A stretch of 64,000 nucleotides of DNA from Paraburkholderia sacchari (GTDB lineage: Bacteria; Pseudomonadota; Gammaproteobacteria; Burkholderiales; Burkholderiaceae): positions 62,001-126,000 of the forward strand of contig NZ_JTDB02000003.1 in NCBI RefSeq assembly GCF_000785435.2. The letters are read 5' to 3'. The notes under the pieces are model-generated. The model did not search any database. It saw nothing but the letters and a program-made list of their open reading frames with translations, and was not told the origin of the DNA. Positions 27,653 through 35,482 of this stretch are shown one piece after another; the first letter of the stretch is position 1; each line of letters starts with the position of its first letter. Both the position numbers and the translations under genes were made by a program.

Positions 27653-28003
27653 ATGCCGATCTACGCTTATCGCTGCGAGTCGTGCGGCTTCGACAAGGAC
27701 GTCCTGCAAAAGATCAGCGATGCGCCCCTGACGCAGTGCCCGAGCTGCGGCGCGGACACATTTCGCAAGCAGGTCACCGCGGCTGGCTTCCAGCTGAAGG
27801 GCTCGGGCTGGTACGTCACCGATTTCCGCGGCGGCCAGTCCGGCGGCACGAGCGCTGCGGCAACCGGCGCGAAGTCTGCCGAAGGCACGTCGTCGTCCGA
27901 GGGCAGCAAGCCGGCGGGCGAGGGCGCGAGCGCCGCAACGCCCGCGGCCGCACCCGCAGCCGCTTCCGCGAGCTCGGCGACCGGCACGGCCGGCACCTCC
28001 TGA
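27653..28003 (+). CDS. FmdB-type zinc-ribbon protein
   Basis: A 116-residue small zinc-ribbon protein with ligands C8, C11, C29 and C32 in MPIYAYRCESCGF...CPSCG, the FmdB/CxxC_CXXC_SSSS family. The FGAF-like segment KGSGWYVTDF follows the ribbon, then a Ser/Ala/Gly-rich disordered C-terminus from about residue 65. Named after a putative regulator of formamidase genes, but the general function is unknown. The ATG has AGGAAAGAGATC upstream. Next on the strand is the DUF502 gene. Confidence 0.93.
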   Translation: MPIYAYRCESCGFDKDVLQKISDAPLTQCPSCGADTFRKQVTAAGFQLKGSGWYVTDFRGGQSGGTSAAATGAKSAEGTSSSEGSKPAGEGASAATPAAAPAAASASSATGTAGTS

Positions 28004-28075
28004 AACCTGCTGCCAGGCTCCCCCTGAGTCCGGCGGCGCAAGCGCCGCGCGTCGCGCGGCCCGGATGGCGTGTAC

Positions 28076-28705
28076 ATGACGATCAAGAAAGCGACCTTCA
28101 AATCGGTATTCCTGACCGGCCTTCTCGTGCTGGTGCCTTTGGCCATCACGCTGTGGGTGCTGAATCTCGTCATCGGCACGATGGACCAGACGCTGCTCCT
28201 GCTGCCCGCAGCATGGCGGCCTCCGGTGCACCTGCCCGGCCTGGGCGCGATCCTCACGCTGGCGTTCATCTTCCTGGTGGGCTTGCTCACGCACAACTTC
28301 GTCGGCCAGAAGCTGGTGGTGTGGTGGAACGGGCTGGTGCGCCGCATCCCGATCGTGGGCCCGCTGTACAGCAGCATCCAGCAGGTTTCCGATACACTGC
28401 TTTCCAGCAATGGCAATGCTTTTCGCAAGGCACTCCTGATCGAGTACCCGCGCAAGGGCTCCTGGACCATCGCGTTCCTCACCGGCATTCCGGGCGGCGA
28501 CGTGGTGAACCATCTGCAGGGCGAGCACGTGAGCGTTTATGTGCCGACCACGCCCAATCCCACTTCGGGTTTTTTCCTGATGGTGCCGAAGAGCGAGGTG
28601 ATCGAACTCGACATGACGGTCGACGCCGCGCTCAAGTATATTGTTTCGATGGGCGTCGTCGCGCCGGTCGCGAATTCCCGCCGCCCCATCGATCCCCCGC
28701 TTTAA
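28076..28705 (+). CDS. DUF502 inner-membrane protein
   Basis: A 209-residue membrane protein of the DUF502 family (function unknown). Two N-terminal membrane spans are visible: about residues 8-31 (SVFLTGLLVLVPLAITLWVL) and 56-76 (LGAILTLAFIFLVGLLTH). A conserved soluble C-terminal domain follows (IPIVGPLYSSIQQVSDTL; VYVPTTPNPTSGFFLMVP). A GTG two codons upstream (28070) is a possible alternative start; the ATG fits relatives better. It is often found next to fmdB and aspS in this group, as here. Confidence 0.9.
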   Translation: MTIKKATFKSVFLTGLLVLVPLAITLWVLNLVIGTMDQTLLLLPAAWRPPVHLPGLGAILTLAFIFLVGLLTHNFVGQKLVVWWNGLVRRIPIVGPLYSSIQQVSDTLLSSNGNAFRKALLIEYPRKGSWTIAFLTGIPGGDVVNHLQGEHVSVYVPTTPNPTSGFFLMVPKSEVIELDMTVDAALKYIVSMGVVAPVANSRRPIDPPL

Positions 28706-28768
28706 ATACCGGACGCCGCGCCGCATGCGGCGCTCCCGTTCATTCATGCATAACGAAAGACGAACATC

Positions 28769-30574
28769 ATGTCGATGAGATCTGAATACTGCGGTCTGGT
28801 GACCGAACAGCTGCTGGGCCAAACTGTTTCGCTGTGCGGATGGGTGCAGCGCCGCCGCGACCACGGCGGTGTCATTTTCATCGACCTGCGCGATCGCGAG
28901 GGCCTCGTCCAGGTGGTGTGCGACCCCGACCGCGCCGAGATGTTCAAGACTGCCGAAGGCGTGCGCAACGAGTTCTGCGTCCAGGTGAAGGGTCTCGTGC
29001 GCAACCGTCCGGAAGGCACGGTCAACGCGAATCTCACGAGCGGCAAGATCGAAGTGCTGTGCCACGAGCTCGTGGTGCTGAACGCATCGGTTACGCCGCC
29101 GTTCCAGCTCGACGACGACAACCTCTCGGAAACCACGCGTCTCACGCATCGCGTGCTCGACCTGCGCCGTCCGCAGATGCAGCACAATCTGCGCCTGCGC
29201 TACCGCGTGACGATGGCCGTGCGCAAGTATCTCGATTCGCTCGGCTTCATCGACATCGAAACGCCGATGCTCACGAAGAGCACGCCCGAAGGCGCGCGCG
29301 ACTACCTCGTGCCGTCGCGCGTGAACGCGGGCCAGTTCTTCGCGCTGCCGCAGTCGCCGCAGCTCTTCAAGCAGTTGCTGATGGTGGCGAACTTCGACCG
29401 CTACTACCAGATCGTCAAATGCTTCCGCGACGAAGACCTGCGCGCCGACCGTCAGCCCGAATTCACGCAGATCGACTGCGAAACGTCGTTCCTCGGCGAG
29501 CAGGAAATTCGCGACCTGTTCGAAGACATGGCGCGTCACGTGTTCAAGGAAACGATCGGCGTCGAACTCGACGCGAAGTTCCCGATCATGCCGTACTCGG
29601 AAGCCATGAGCCGCTTCGGTTCGGACAAGCCGGACCTGCGCGTGAAGCTCGAATTTACCGAGCTGACCGACGCCATGAAGGACGTCGACTTCAAGGTGTT
29701 CAGCGCACCGGCCAACACGAAGGACGGCCGCGTCGCGGCGCTGCGCGTGCCCAAGGGCGCGGAGCTCTCGCGCGGCGACATCGACGGCTACACGGAATTC
29801 GTGCGCATCTACGGCGCGAAGGGCCTCGCGTGGATCAAGGTCAACGAAGCCGCGAAGGGCCGTGACGGCCTGCAAAGCCCGATCGTCAAGAACCTGCACG
29901 ACGCCGCGATCGCCGCGATCCTCGAGCGCACCGGCGCGCAAGACGGCGACATCATCTTCTTCGCGGCCGACCGCGCGAAGGTCGTGAACGACAGTCTCGG
30001 CGCGCTGCGCCTGAAGATCGGCCATTCGGAGTTCGGCAAGGCCAACGGTCTCGTCGAAAAGGGCTGGAAGCCGCTGTGGGTGATCGACTTCCCGATGTTC
30101 GAGTACGACGAGGAAGAAAACCGTTACGTGGCCGCGCACCACCCGTTCACGAGCCCGAAGGACGAGCACCTGGAATACCTGGAAACGGATCCGGGCCGCT
30201 GCCTCGCGAAGGCTTACGACATGGTGCTGAACGGCTGGGAAATCGGCGGCGGCTCGGTGCGTATCTATCAGGAAGACGTGCAGAGCAAGGTGTTCCGCGC
30301 GCTCAAGATCGGTGCTGAGGAAGCGCGTGCGAAGTTCGGCTTCCTGCTCGACGCGCTGCAGTACGGCGCGCCTCCGCATGGCGGCATCGCGTTCGGTCTG
30401 GACCGCATCGTCACGATGATGGCCGGCGCCGACTCGATCCGCGACGTGATCGCATTCCCGAAGACGCAGCGCGCGCAGTGTCTGCTCACGCAGGCGCCGA
30501 GCGAAGTGGACGAGCGTCAGCTTCGCGAACTGCATATCCGTCTGCGTCAGCCCGAGCAGAAGACGGCGCAATAA
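28769..30574 (+). CDS. aspS: Aspartyl-tRNA synthetase (non-discriminating type signature)
   Basis: A 601-residue class-II aminoacyl-tRNA synthetase of the bacterial type. The N-terminal OB anticodon-binding domain, the catalytic core with motif 2 [18 protein letters not shown], the bacterial GAD insertion and motif 3 [10 protein letters not shown] are all present. In the anticodon-binding domain, E. coli's discriminating leucine (RRRDLG) is histidine (RRRDHGG, H32) and a PEG glycine (G83) is present, as in enzymes that also charge tRNA-Asn. This implies that a GatCAB amidotransferase makes Asn-tRNA. The start could also be the second Met. Ends at a strong terminator. Confidence 0.97.
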   Translation: MSMRSEYCGLVTEQLLGQTVSLCGWVQRRRDHGGVIFIDLRDREGLVQVVCDPDRAEMFKTAEGVRNEFCVQVKGLVRNRPEGTVNANLTSGKIEVLCHELVVLNASVTPPFQLDDDNLSETTRLTHRVLDLRRPQMQHNLRLRYRVTMAVRKYLDSLGFIDIETPMLTKSTPEGARDYLVPSRVNAGQFFALPQSPQLFKQLLMVANFDRYYQIVKCFRDEDLRADRQPEFTQIDCETSFLGEQEIRDLFEDMARHVFKETIGVELDAKFPIMPYSEAMSRFGSDKPDLRVKLEFTELTDAMKDVDFKVFSAPANTKDGRVAALRVPKGAELSRGDIDGYTEFVRIYGAKGLAWIKVNEAAKGRDGLQSPIVKNLHDAAIAAILERTGAQDGDIIFFAADRAKVVNDSLGALRLKIGHSEFGKANGLVEKGWKPLWVIDFPMFEYDEEENRYVAAHHPFTSPKDEHLEYLETDPGRCLAKAYDMVLNGWEIGGGSVRIYQEDVQSKVFRALKIGAEEARAKFGFLLDALQYGAPPHGGIAFGLDRIVTMMAGADSIRDVIAFPKTQRAQCLLTQAPSEVDERQLRELHIRLRQPEQKTAQ

Positions 30575-30608
30575 GCGGCGTCACCCAATACAGAAAAGGC
30601 GGCAACAC

Positions 30609-30635
30609 AAAAAAGGCGCATCGTGCGCCTTTTTT
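30609..30635 (+). terminator. Intrinsic terminator after aspS
   Basis: AAAAAAGGCGCA (30609-30620), a 3-nt loop and TGCGCCTTTTTT (30624-30635) form a perfect stem with A and T runs on both sides, 35 bp after the aspS stop. Confidence 0.92.
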
Positions 30636-30728
30636 GCTTTTTGCGTTAAATTCATCATTCAAGCGCCGCGCGCTGTTTCGCACATTGCTCCGCGTATCTC
30701 TCAAGACGTACCGTCGCGCACCATCGCC

Positions 30729-31214
30729 ATGCAGAAGCCGCCGAAGATTCCGCAATCCGTACTCGTCGTCATTCATACCCCGCGGCTCGAAGTCCTGATC
30801 ATCGAGCGCGCCGACCGGGCGGGCTTCTGGCAGTCGGTGACCGGATCGAAGGACCGTCTCGACGAGGCGTACGTCGAAACGGCTATTCGAGAGGTTGCCG
30901 AGGAAACCGGGATCGTGGTGGGCGCGCCGGACGTACCGCAGCACGCGCTGCGTGACTGGCGCCACGAGATCGAGTACGAAATCTATCCGGTCTGGCGGCA
31001 CCGCTATGCGCCGGGCGTCACGCGCAACACCGAGCACTGGTTCAGCCTCGAGGTGCCCGAGGGCACGCTCGTCACGCTCGCGCCGCGCGAGCACGTGGCG
31101 TATCGATGGCTGCCTTACGAAGAGGCGGCCGCGCAGTGCTTCTCCTGGTCGAATCGCGAAGCGATCCTGCAACTGCCCGGGCGGCTCGAGCAGCTTCGTG
31201 GGGCGCAGGTGTGA
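30729..31214 (+). CDS. nudB: Dihydroneopterin triphosphate diphosphatase (Nudix)
   Basis: Nudix hydrolase that removes pyrophosphate from dihydroneopterin triphosphate in folate synthesis. The 161 residues open with KIPQSVLVVIHTP, the NudB-type start. The Nudix box GSKDRLDEAYVETAIREVAEETG is complete in its REV-EE core, but the glycine sits one residue further from the first glutamate than in the consensus. The C-terminal WSNREAI helix matches NudB. The stop overlaps the next start as GTGA, so cls is translationally coupled. Confidence 0.92.
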   Translation: MQKPPKIPQSVLVVIHTPRLEVLIIERADRAGFWQSVTGSKDRLDEAYVETAIREVAEETGIVVGAPDVPQHALRDWRHEIEYEIYPVWRHRYAPGVTRNTEHWFSLEVPEGTLVTLAPREHVAYRWLPYEEAAAQCFSWSNREAILQLPGRLEQLRGAQV

Positions 31215-32620
31215 GCGATACCCGCACCGAACCCGGCACCGAATCTGGCACAGACTCGCAGCGCGTAATGCGGCTGCGCGATGTGCTGCTGGGGCGGCGC
31301 TATCGGTCGCGCTACCGTTTCACGAGCGGCAACGACGTGCGCCTGTTCTGCTCAGGCGCGGAACTCTTCGGGGCGATGGTCGAGCATATCGATGCCGCCA
31401 CGCGCGACGTCGCTATCGAAACCTATATCTTCTGCGACGACGAGATCGGCCGCGCACTCTCTGCGGCGCTCGTGCGCGCGGCGCAGCGCGGCGTGCGCGT
31501 GCGCGTGATTACCGACGGCATCGGCACGCCTCATCTCGCGCTCTTCGAGGCCTGGCTCGCGGCCGGCATCGAGCATCGCGTCTACAACCCGCATATCTTC
31601 GGGCGCTTCGGTTTTTCGCGCACGCATCGCAAGCTCGCTGTGATCGACGATCAGTACGCGTCGTGCGGCGGCATCAACGTGATCGACGACCTCGAGCAGG
31701 ACGGCAAGACGCTGCCGTATCCGCGCTGGGATTTCGCCGTTGAATTGCATGGTCCTGTAGTGGTCGACGTGCGCCTCGCGTTCGAGCAGCAATGGCGGCG
31801 CATCCGGCTCGGCCATCGGCCGCCGTTGCCTGCGGGCATGCCGTCGCCCGGCGTTCCCGCGAGCGCGGGCTACCTGGCGCCGCGCCCGACCGGGCATACG
31901 ATTGTGAATGCTTCATCGGCGCATATCGTCGACGATGCTTTGCGCGCACTTTCGCCCGCTATGCGCTCGGGCCCTGCCGGGCGCCTGTTTGCGCGCTTGC
32001 GCGAACGTCTGCGCGCGAGCGTGCGCGACCCGCGCGCGGCGCATGTGGCGTGTGTGGCTTTCGTCGCGCGCGACAACGTCGTCAACCGGCGCGCGATCGA
32101 GAAGGCTTATCTCGATGCGATCGGCGAGGCGCGCCACGAAGTGCTGCTCGCCAATCCGTACTTCATGCCGGGGCGCCGGCTGCGCCGCGCGCTTCTCGAG
32201 GCCGCCGAGCGCGGCGTCGCCGTCAAGCTTTTGATCGGACGAAAAGAGTTTGCGGTGCTCGACTACGGCGTGCCGTTCCTCTACCACCAGCTACTGAGCG
32301 CCGGCGTGCAAATCGCTGAGTACGAGAAGACCATGCTGCATGGCAAGGTCGCGGTGGTCGATTCGAGCTGGGCGACGGTGGGCTCCTCGAATCTCGATGC
32401 GCTCTCGCTCGTGCTCAACAACGAGGCCAACGTGCTGATCGTGCAGCATGCGGAGATCGAGCGACTGCGCGACGCCATTCTCTGCGCCTTTGAAGAATCC
32501 CCGCAGATCGACCGGGCGCGCTACGAGGCGCGGCCCTGGCAGGTGCGCGCGCTGAACTGGCTGGCGTGGTCGTTCTACCGCGCGGCCATGAAACTCCTCA
32601 CCGTGGGCGGCTACGACTAG
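31211..32620 (+). CDS. Cardiolipin synthase B-type phospholipase D protein
   Basis: A 469-residue member of the phospholipase D superfamily, most like ClsB, which makes cardiolipin from phosphatidylglycerol and a second lipid. Two complete HKD motifs are present: THRKLAVIDD (first half) and LHGKVAVVDSSWATVGSSNLD (second half). It lacks the N-terminal membrane spans of ClsA. I take the GTG overlapping the nudB stop as start; an ATG 19 codons on (MRLRDVLLG) is possible. The C-terminus carries a short hydrophobic stretch (LNWLAWSFYRAAMKLL). Confidence 0.9.
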   Translation: MSDTRTEPGTESGTDSQRVMRLRDVLLGRRYRSRYRFTSGNDVRLFCSGAELFGAMVEHIDAATRDVAIETYIFCDDEIGRALSAALVRAAQRGVRVRVITDGIGTPHLALFEAWLAAGIEHRVYNPHIFGRFGFSRTHRKLAVIDDQYASCGGINVIDDLEQDGKTLPYPRWDFAVELHGPVVVDVRLAFEQQWRRIRLGHRPPLPAGMPSPGVPASAGYLAPRPTGHTIVNASSAHIVDDALRALSPAMRSGPAGRLFARLRERLRASVRDPRAAHVACVAFVARDNVVNRRAIEKAYLDAIGEARHEVLLANPYFMPGRRLRRALLEAAERGVAVKLLIGRKEFAVLDYGVPFLYHQLLSAGVQIAEYEKTMLHGKVAVVDSSWATVGSSNLDALSLVLNNEANVLIVQHAEIERLRDAILCAFEESPQIDRARYEARPWQVRALNWLAWSFYRAAMKLLTVGGYD

Positions 32621-32714
32621 CCGCTTTATCCTCCCTGCATGCACGCCTGCCATACGAATCGACAAGCCTGCAATCCAGAAATGTTCGCTTGTGCATGGCG
32701 CGCGATGCCCGAAA

Positions 32715-32746
32715 ATTAGAGTACCGGCTAGAAATCGGTTTCTAAT
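32715..32746. promoter_or_regulatory. Imperfect dyad upstream of the TetR gene (possible operator)
   Basis: Outer arms ATTAGA (32715-32720) and TCTAAT (32741-32746) and inner arms ACCG and CGGT form an interrupted 32-bp dyad in the A/T-richer gap between the cardiolipin synthase and TetR genes. TetR proteins often bind such dyads near their own gene. No protein has been matched to it; assigned by eye. Confidence 0.35.
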
Positions 32747-32877
32747 AAAGTTCTTGTTTTCGCGAGCGGCTGTCTTTAATAATAGTACGGCCGTTCGATT
32801 TCATTTCGGCCTTGATGTGAGGGGTTGCCCGGTTCGGATACCCACATCGCGGTCTCATCGTTACGGTAAATAAAGCT

Positions 32878-33477
32878 ATGCGAAAAGGCGAACAGACACG
32901 AGCCGCCATTCTGGATGCAGCACTCGACCTCGCGAGCCGCGACGGACTGGAAGGTCTGACGATTGGCTTGCTTGCCGAGCGCATGCAGATGAGCAAGAGC
33001 GGCGTCTTCGCGCACTTCGGGTCGCGCGAGGACCTGCAGGTCGAGGTGGTGCGCGAGTACCACCGCAGATTCGAGGAAGAAGTCTTCTTTCCGAGCCTGC
33101 GCGAACCGCGGGGTTTGCCGCGCCTGCGTGCGATGCTCTCGCGATGGATCGAGAAGCGTATCCACGAGGTCACGACCGGCTGCATCTACATCAGCGGCGC
33201 GGTCGAGTACGACGACCGTGCGGAGAGCCAGGTGCGCGAGACGCTCGTTGCGAGCGTGACGACGTGGCGGGCAGCGTTGATGCGGGCGATTTCGCAGGCG
33301 ATTGAAGAGGGGCATCTGCGCAAGGACACCGATCCCGCGCTGATGTTGTTCGAACTGTATAGCGTGACACTCGGTTTGCATCATGACGGCCGCTTCCTGC
33401 ATTTGCCGGATGCGGTCGAGCATACGTGGGCCGCGTTCGAAAAACTGATCGTTTCGTACCAGAGCGTAAGCCGCTAG
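32878..33477 (+). CDS. TetR-family transcriptional regulator
   Basis: A 199-residue TetR repressor-type protein. The N-terminal helix-turn-helix is RAAILDAALDLASRDGLEGLTIGLLAERMQMSKSGVFAHFGSREDL in outline (residues about 8-54), with the recognition-helix turn MSKSGVFAHFGS. The C-terminal ligand domain is all-helical. It lies 88 bp before the beta-oxidation genes on the same strand, so control of those genes by an acyl-CoA or fatty acid ligand is inferred. A possible operator dyad is at 32715-32746. The Shine-Dalgarno is weak. Confidence 0.92.
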   Translation: MRKGEQTRAAILDAALDLASRDGLEGLTIGLLAERMQMSKSGVFAHFGSREDLQVEVVREYHRRFEEEVFFPSLREPRGLPRLRAMLSRWIEKRIHEVTTGCIYISGAVEYDDRAESQVRETLVASVTTWRAALMRAISQAIEEGHLRKDTDPALMLFELYSVTLGLHHDGRFLHLPDAVEHTWAAFEKLIVSYQSVSR

Positions 33478-33565
33478 CGGCCGGGCGTGCGCGAGAGCGC
33501 AGCGGCGGCACATGACGGTATGCGAGAGGCCCGAAACTCCAGGTTCAATTTTGGGGAGAAGAGAG

Positions 33566-35353
33566 ATGGGACAGTACACCGCGCCGCTGCGCGACATGCA
33601 ATTCGTGCTGCACGAACTGCTGAACGTCGAAGACGAAGTCAAGCAGATGCCGAAGCACGCCGACCTCGACGCCGACACCATCAACCAGGTGCTCGAGGAA
33701 GCCGGCAAGTTCTGCTCGGAGGTGCTGTTTCCGCTGAACCAGGTCGGCGACCGCGAAGGCTGCACCTACGCCGGTGACGGCGTCGTGACCACGCCGACGG
33801 GTTTCAAGGAAGCGTACGCACAGTATGTCGAGGCCGGCTGGCCGGCGCTCGGCTGCGATCCCGAATTCGGCGGCCAGGGCCTGCCCGCGTTCGTGAACAA
33901 CGCGCTCTACGAGATGCTCAACTCGGCGAACCAGGCGTGGACCATGTATCCGGGCCTCTCGCATGGCGCCTACGAGTGCCTGCACGCGCACGGCACGCCC
34001 GAACTCCAGAAGACCTATCTGCCGAAGATCGTCTCGGGCGAATGGACCGGCACGATGTGCCTGACCGAGCCGCACTGCGGCACCGACCTCGGCTTGCTGC
34101 GCACGAAGGCCGAGCCGAATGCGGACGGCTCGTACGCGCTGTCCGGCACGAAGATCTTTATCTCGGCCGGCGAGCACGACATGGCCGCCAACATCATCCA
34201 TCTCGTGCTCGCGCGCCTGCCGGATGCGCCGCCGGGAACCAAGGGCATTTCGCTGTTCGTCGTGCCGAAGTTCGTACCGACCGAAGCAGGCGAGCCCGGT
34301 GTGCGCAACGGCATCAAATGCGGTTCGATCGAGCACAAGATGGGCATCCACGGCAACGCGACCTGCGTGATGAATCTCGACAGTGCGAAGGGCTGGATGG
34401 TCGGCGAGCCGAACAAGGGCTTGAACGCGATGTTCGTGATGATGAACGCCGCGCGTCTGGGCGTCGGCATGCAGGGTCTCGGCCTCACCGAAGTCGCGTA
34501 CCAGAACTCGCTCGCCTATGCGAAGGAGCGTCTGCAGATGCGCGCGCTGACCGGCCCGAAGGCGCCTGAAAAGGCAGCAGACCCGATCATCGTGCATCCG
34601 GACGTGCGCCGCATGCTGCTCACGCAGAAGGCCTGGGCCGAGGGTGCGCGCGCGTTCACGTACTGGTCGGCACTGCAGATCGACAAGGAGCTCTCGCACG
34701 GCGACGAAACCGAACGCAAGGAAGCGGCCGATCTCGTCGCGCTGCTCACGCCGATCATCAAAGCCTTCCTCACCGACAACGCGTTCGAATCCACCAACCT
34801 CGGCATGCAGGTGTACGGCGGTCACGGCTTCATTTCCGAGTGGGGCATGGAGCAATACGTGCGCGACGCGCGCATCAACCAGATTTACGAAGGCACCAAC
34901 ACCATCCAGTCGCTCGACCTGCTCGGACGCAAGGTGCTCGGCGACATGGGCGCGAAGCTCAAGAAGTTCGGCAAGCTCGTGACGGATTTCGTCGAGGCCG
35001 AAGGCATCAAGCCGGAGATGCAGGAGTTCGTGAATCCGCTCGCCGACATCGGCGACAAGATGCAGAAGCTCACGATGGAAATAGGCATGAAGGCGATGCA
35101 GAACCCCGACGAAGTGGGTGCCGCCGCGGTGCCGTACCTGCGCACGGCGGGCCACCTCGTGTTCGCGTACTTCTGGGCGCGCATGGCGCGCATCGCGCTC
35201 GACAAGGAAAGCTCGGGCGATCCGTTCTACAAGTCGAAGCTGGCCACGGCACGCTTTTACTTCGCGAAGCTGCTGCCCGAAACGGCGACCTCGATCCGCC
35301 AGGCGCGCGCGGGCTCGAAGACGCTGATGGAAGTCGACGAAGCGCTGTTCTAA
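33566..35353 (+). CDS. Acyl-CoA dehydrogenase with C-terminal ACAD extension
   Basis: FAD enzyme that introduces the 2,3-double bond in acyl-CoA, first step of beta-oxidation. The 595 residues are of the long class with a C-terminal extension domain. Core segments are GTMCLTEPHCGTDLGLLRTKA (FAD/substrate loop), YGGHGFISEWGMEQYVRDARI and QIYEGTNTIQ; the last two mark the active-site and FAD-dimer regions. The start MGQYTAPLRDMQ follows a strong GGGGAGAAGAG. It heads a run with the dehydrogenase/hydratase, thiolase and hydratase genes. Confidence 0.95.
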   Translation: MGQYTAPLRDMQFVLHELLNVEDEVKQMPKHADLDADTINQVLEEAGKFCSEVLFPLNQVGDREGCTYAGDGVVTTPTGFKEAYAQYVEAGWPALGCDPEFGGQGLPAFVNNALYEMLNSANQAWTMYPGLSHGAYECLHAHGTPELQKTYLPKIVSGEWTGTMCLTEPHCGTDLGLLRTKAEPNADGSYALSGTKIFISAGEHDMAANIIHLVLARLPDAPPGTKGISLFVVPKFVPTEAGEPGVRNGIKCGSIEHKMGIHGNATCVMNLDSAKGWMVGEPNKGLNAMFVMMNAARLGVGMQGLGLTEVAYQNSLAYAKERLQMRALTGPKAPEKAADPIIVHPDVRRMLLTQKAWAEGARAFTYWSALQIDKELSHGDETERKEAADLVALLTPIIKAFLTDNAFESTNLGMQVYGGHGFISEWGMEQYVRDARINQIYEGTNTIQSLDLLGRKVLGDMGAKLKKFGKLVTDFVEAEGIKPEMQEFVNPLADIGDKMQKLTMEIGMKAMQNPDEVGAAAVPYLRTAGHLVFAYFWARMARIALDKESSGDPFYKSKLATARFYFAKLLPETATSIRQARAGSKTLMEVDEALF

Positions 35354-35482
35354 AAGCCAATGGGTACGCGCTCGTCAAAGGCGCGTGCCCCTCAACCCGA
35401 TGTCCAGAGGCGGCCGACGCGTGACGCACGCCGCCCCCACACCTCAATCCGCTCGACATTGCATATCCGCTGGAGGAACAAC

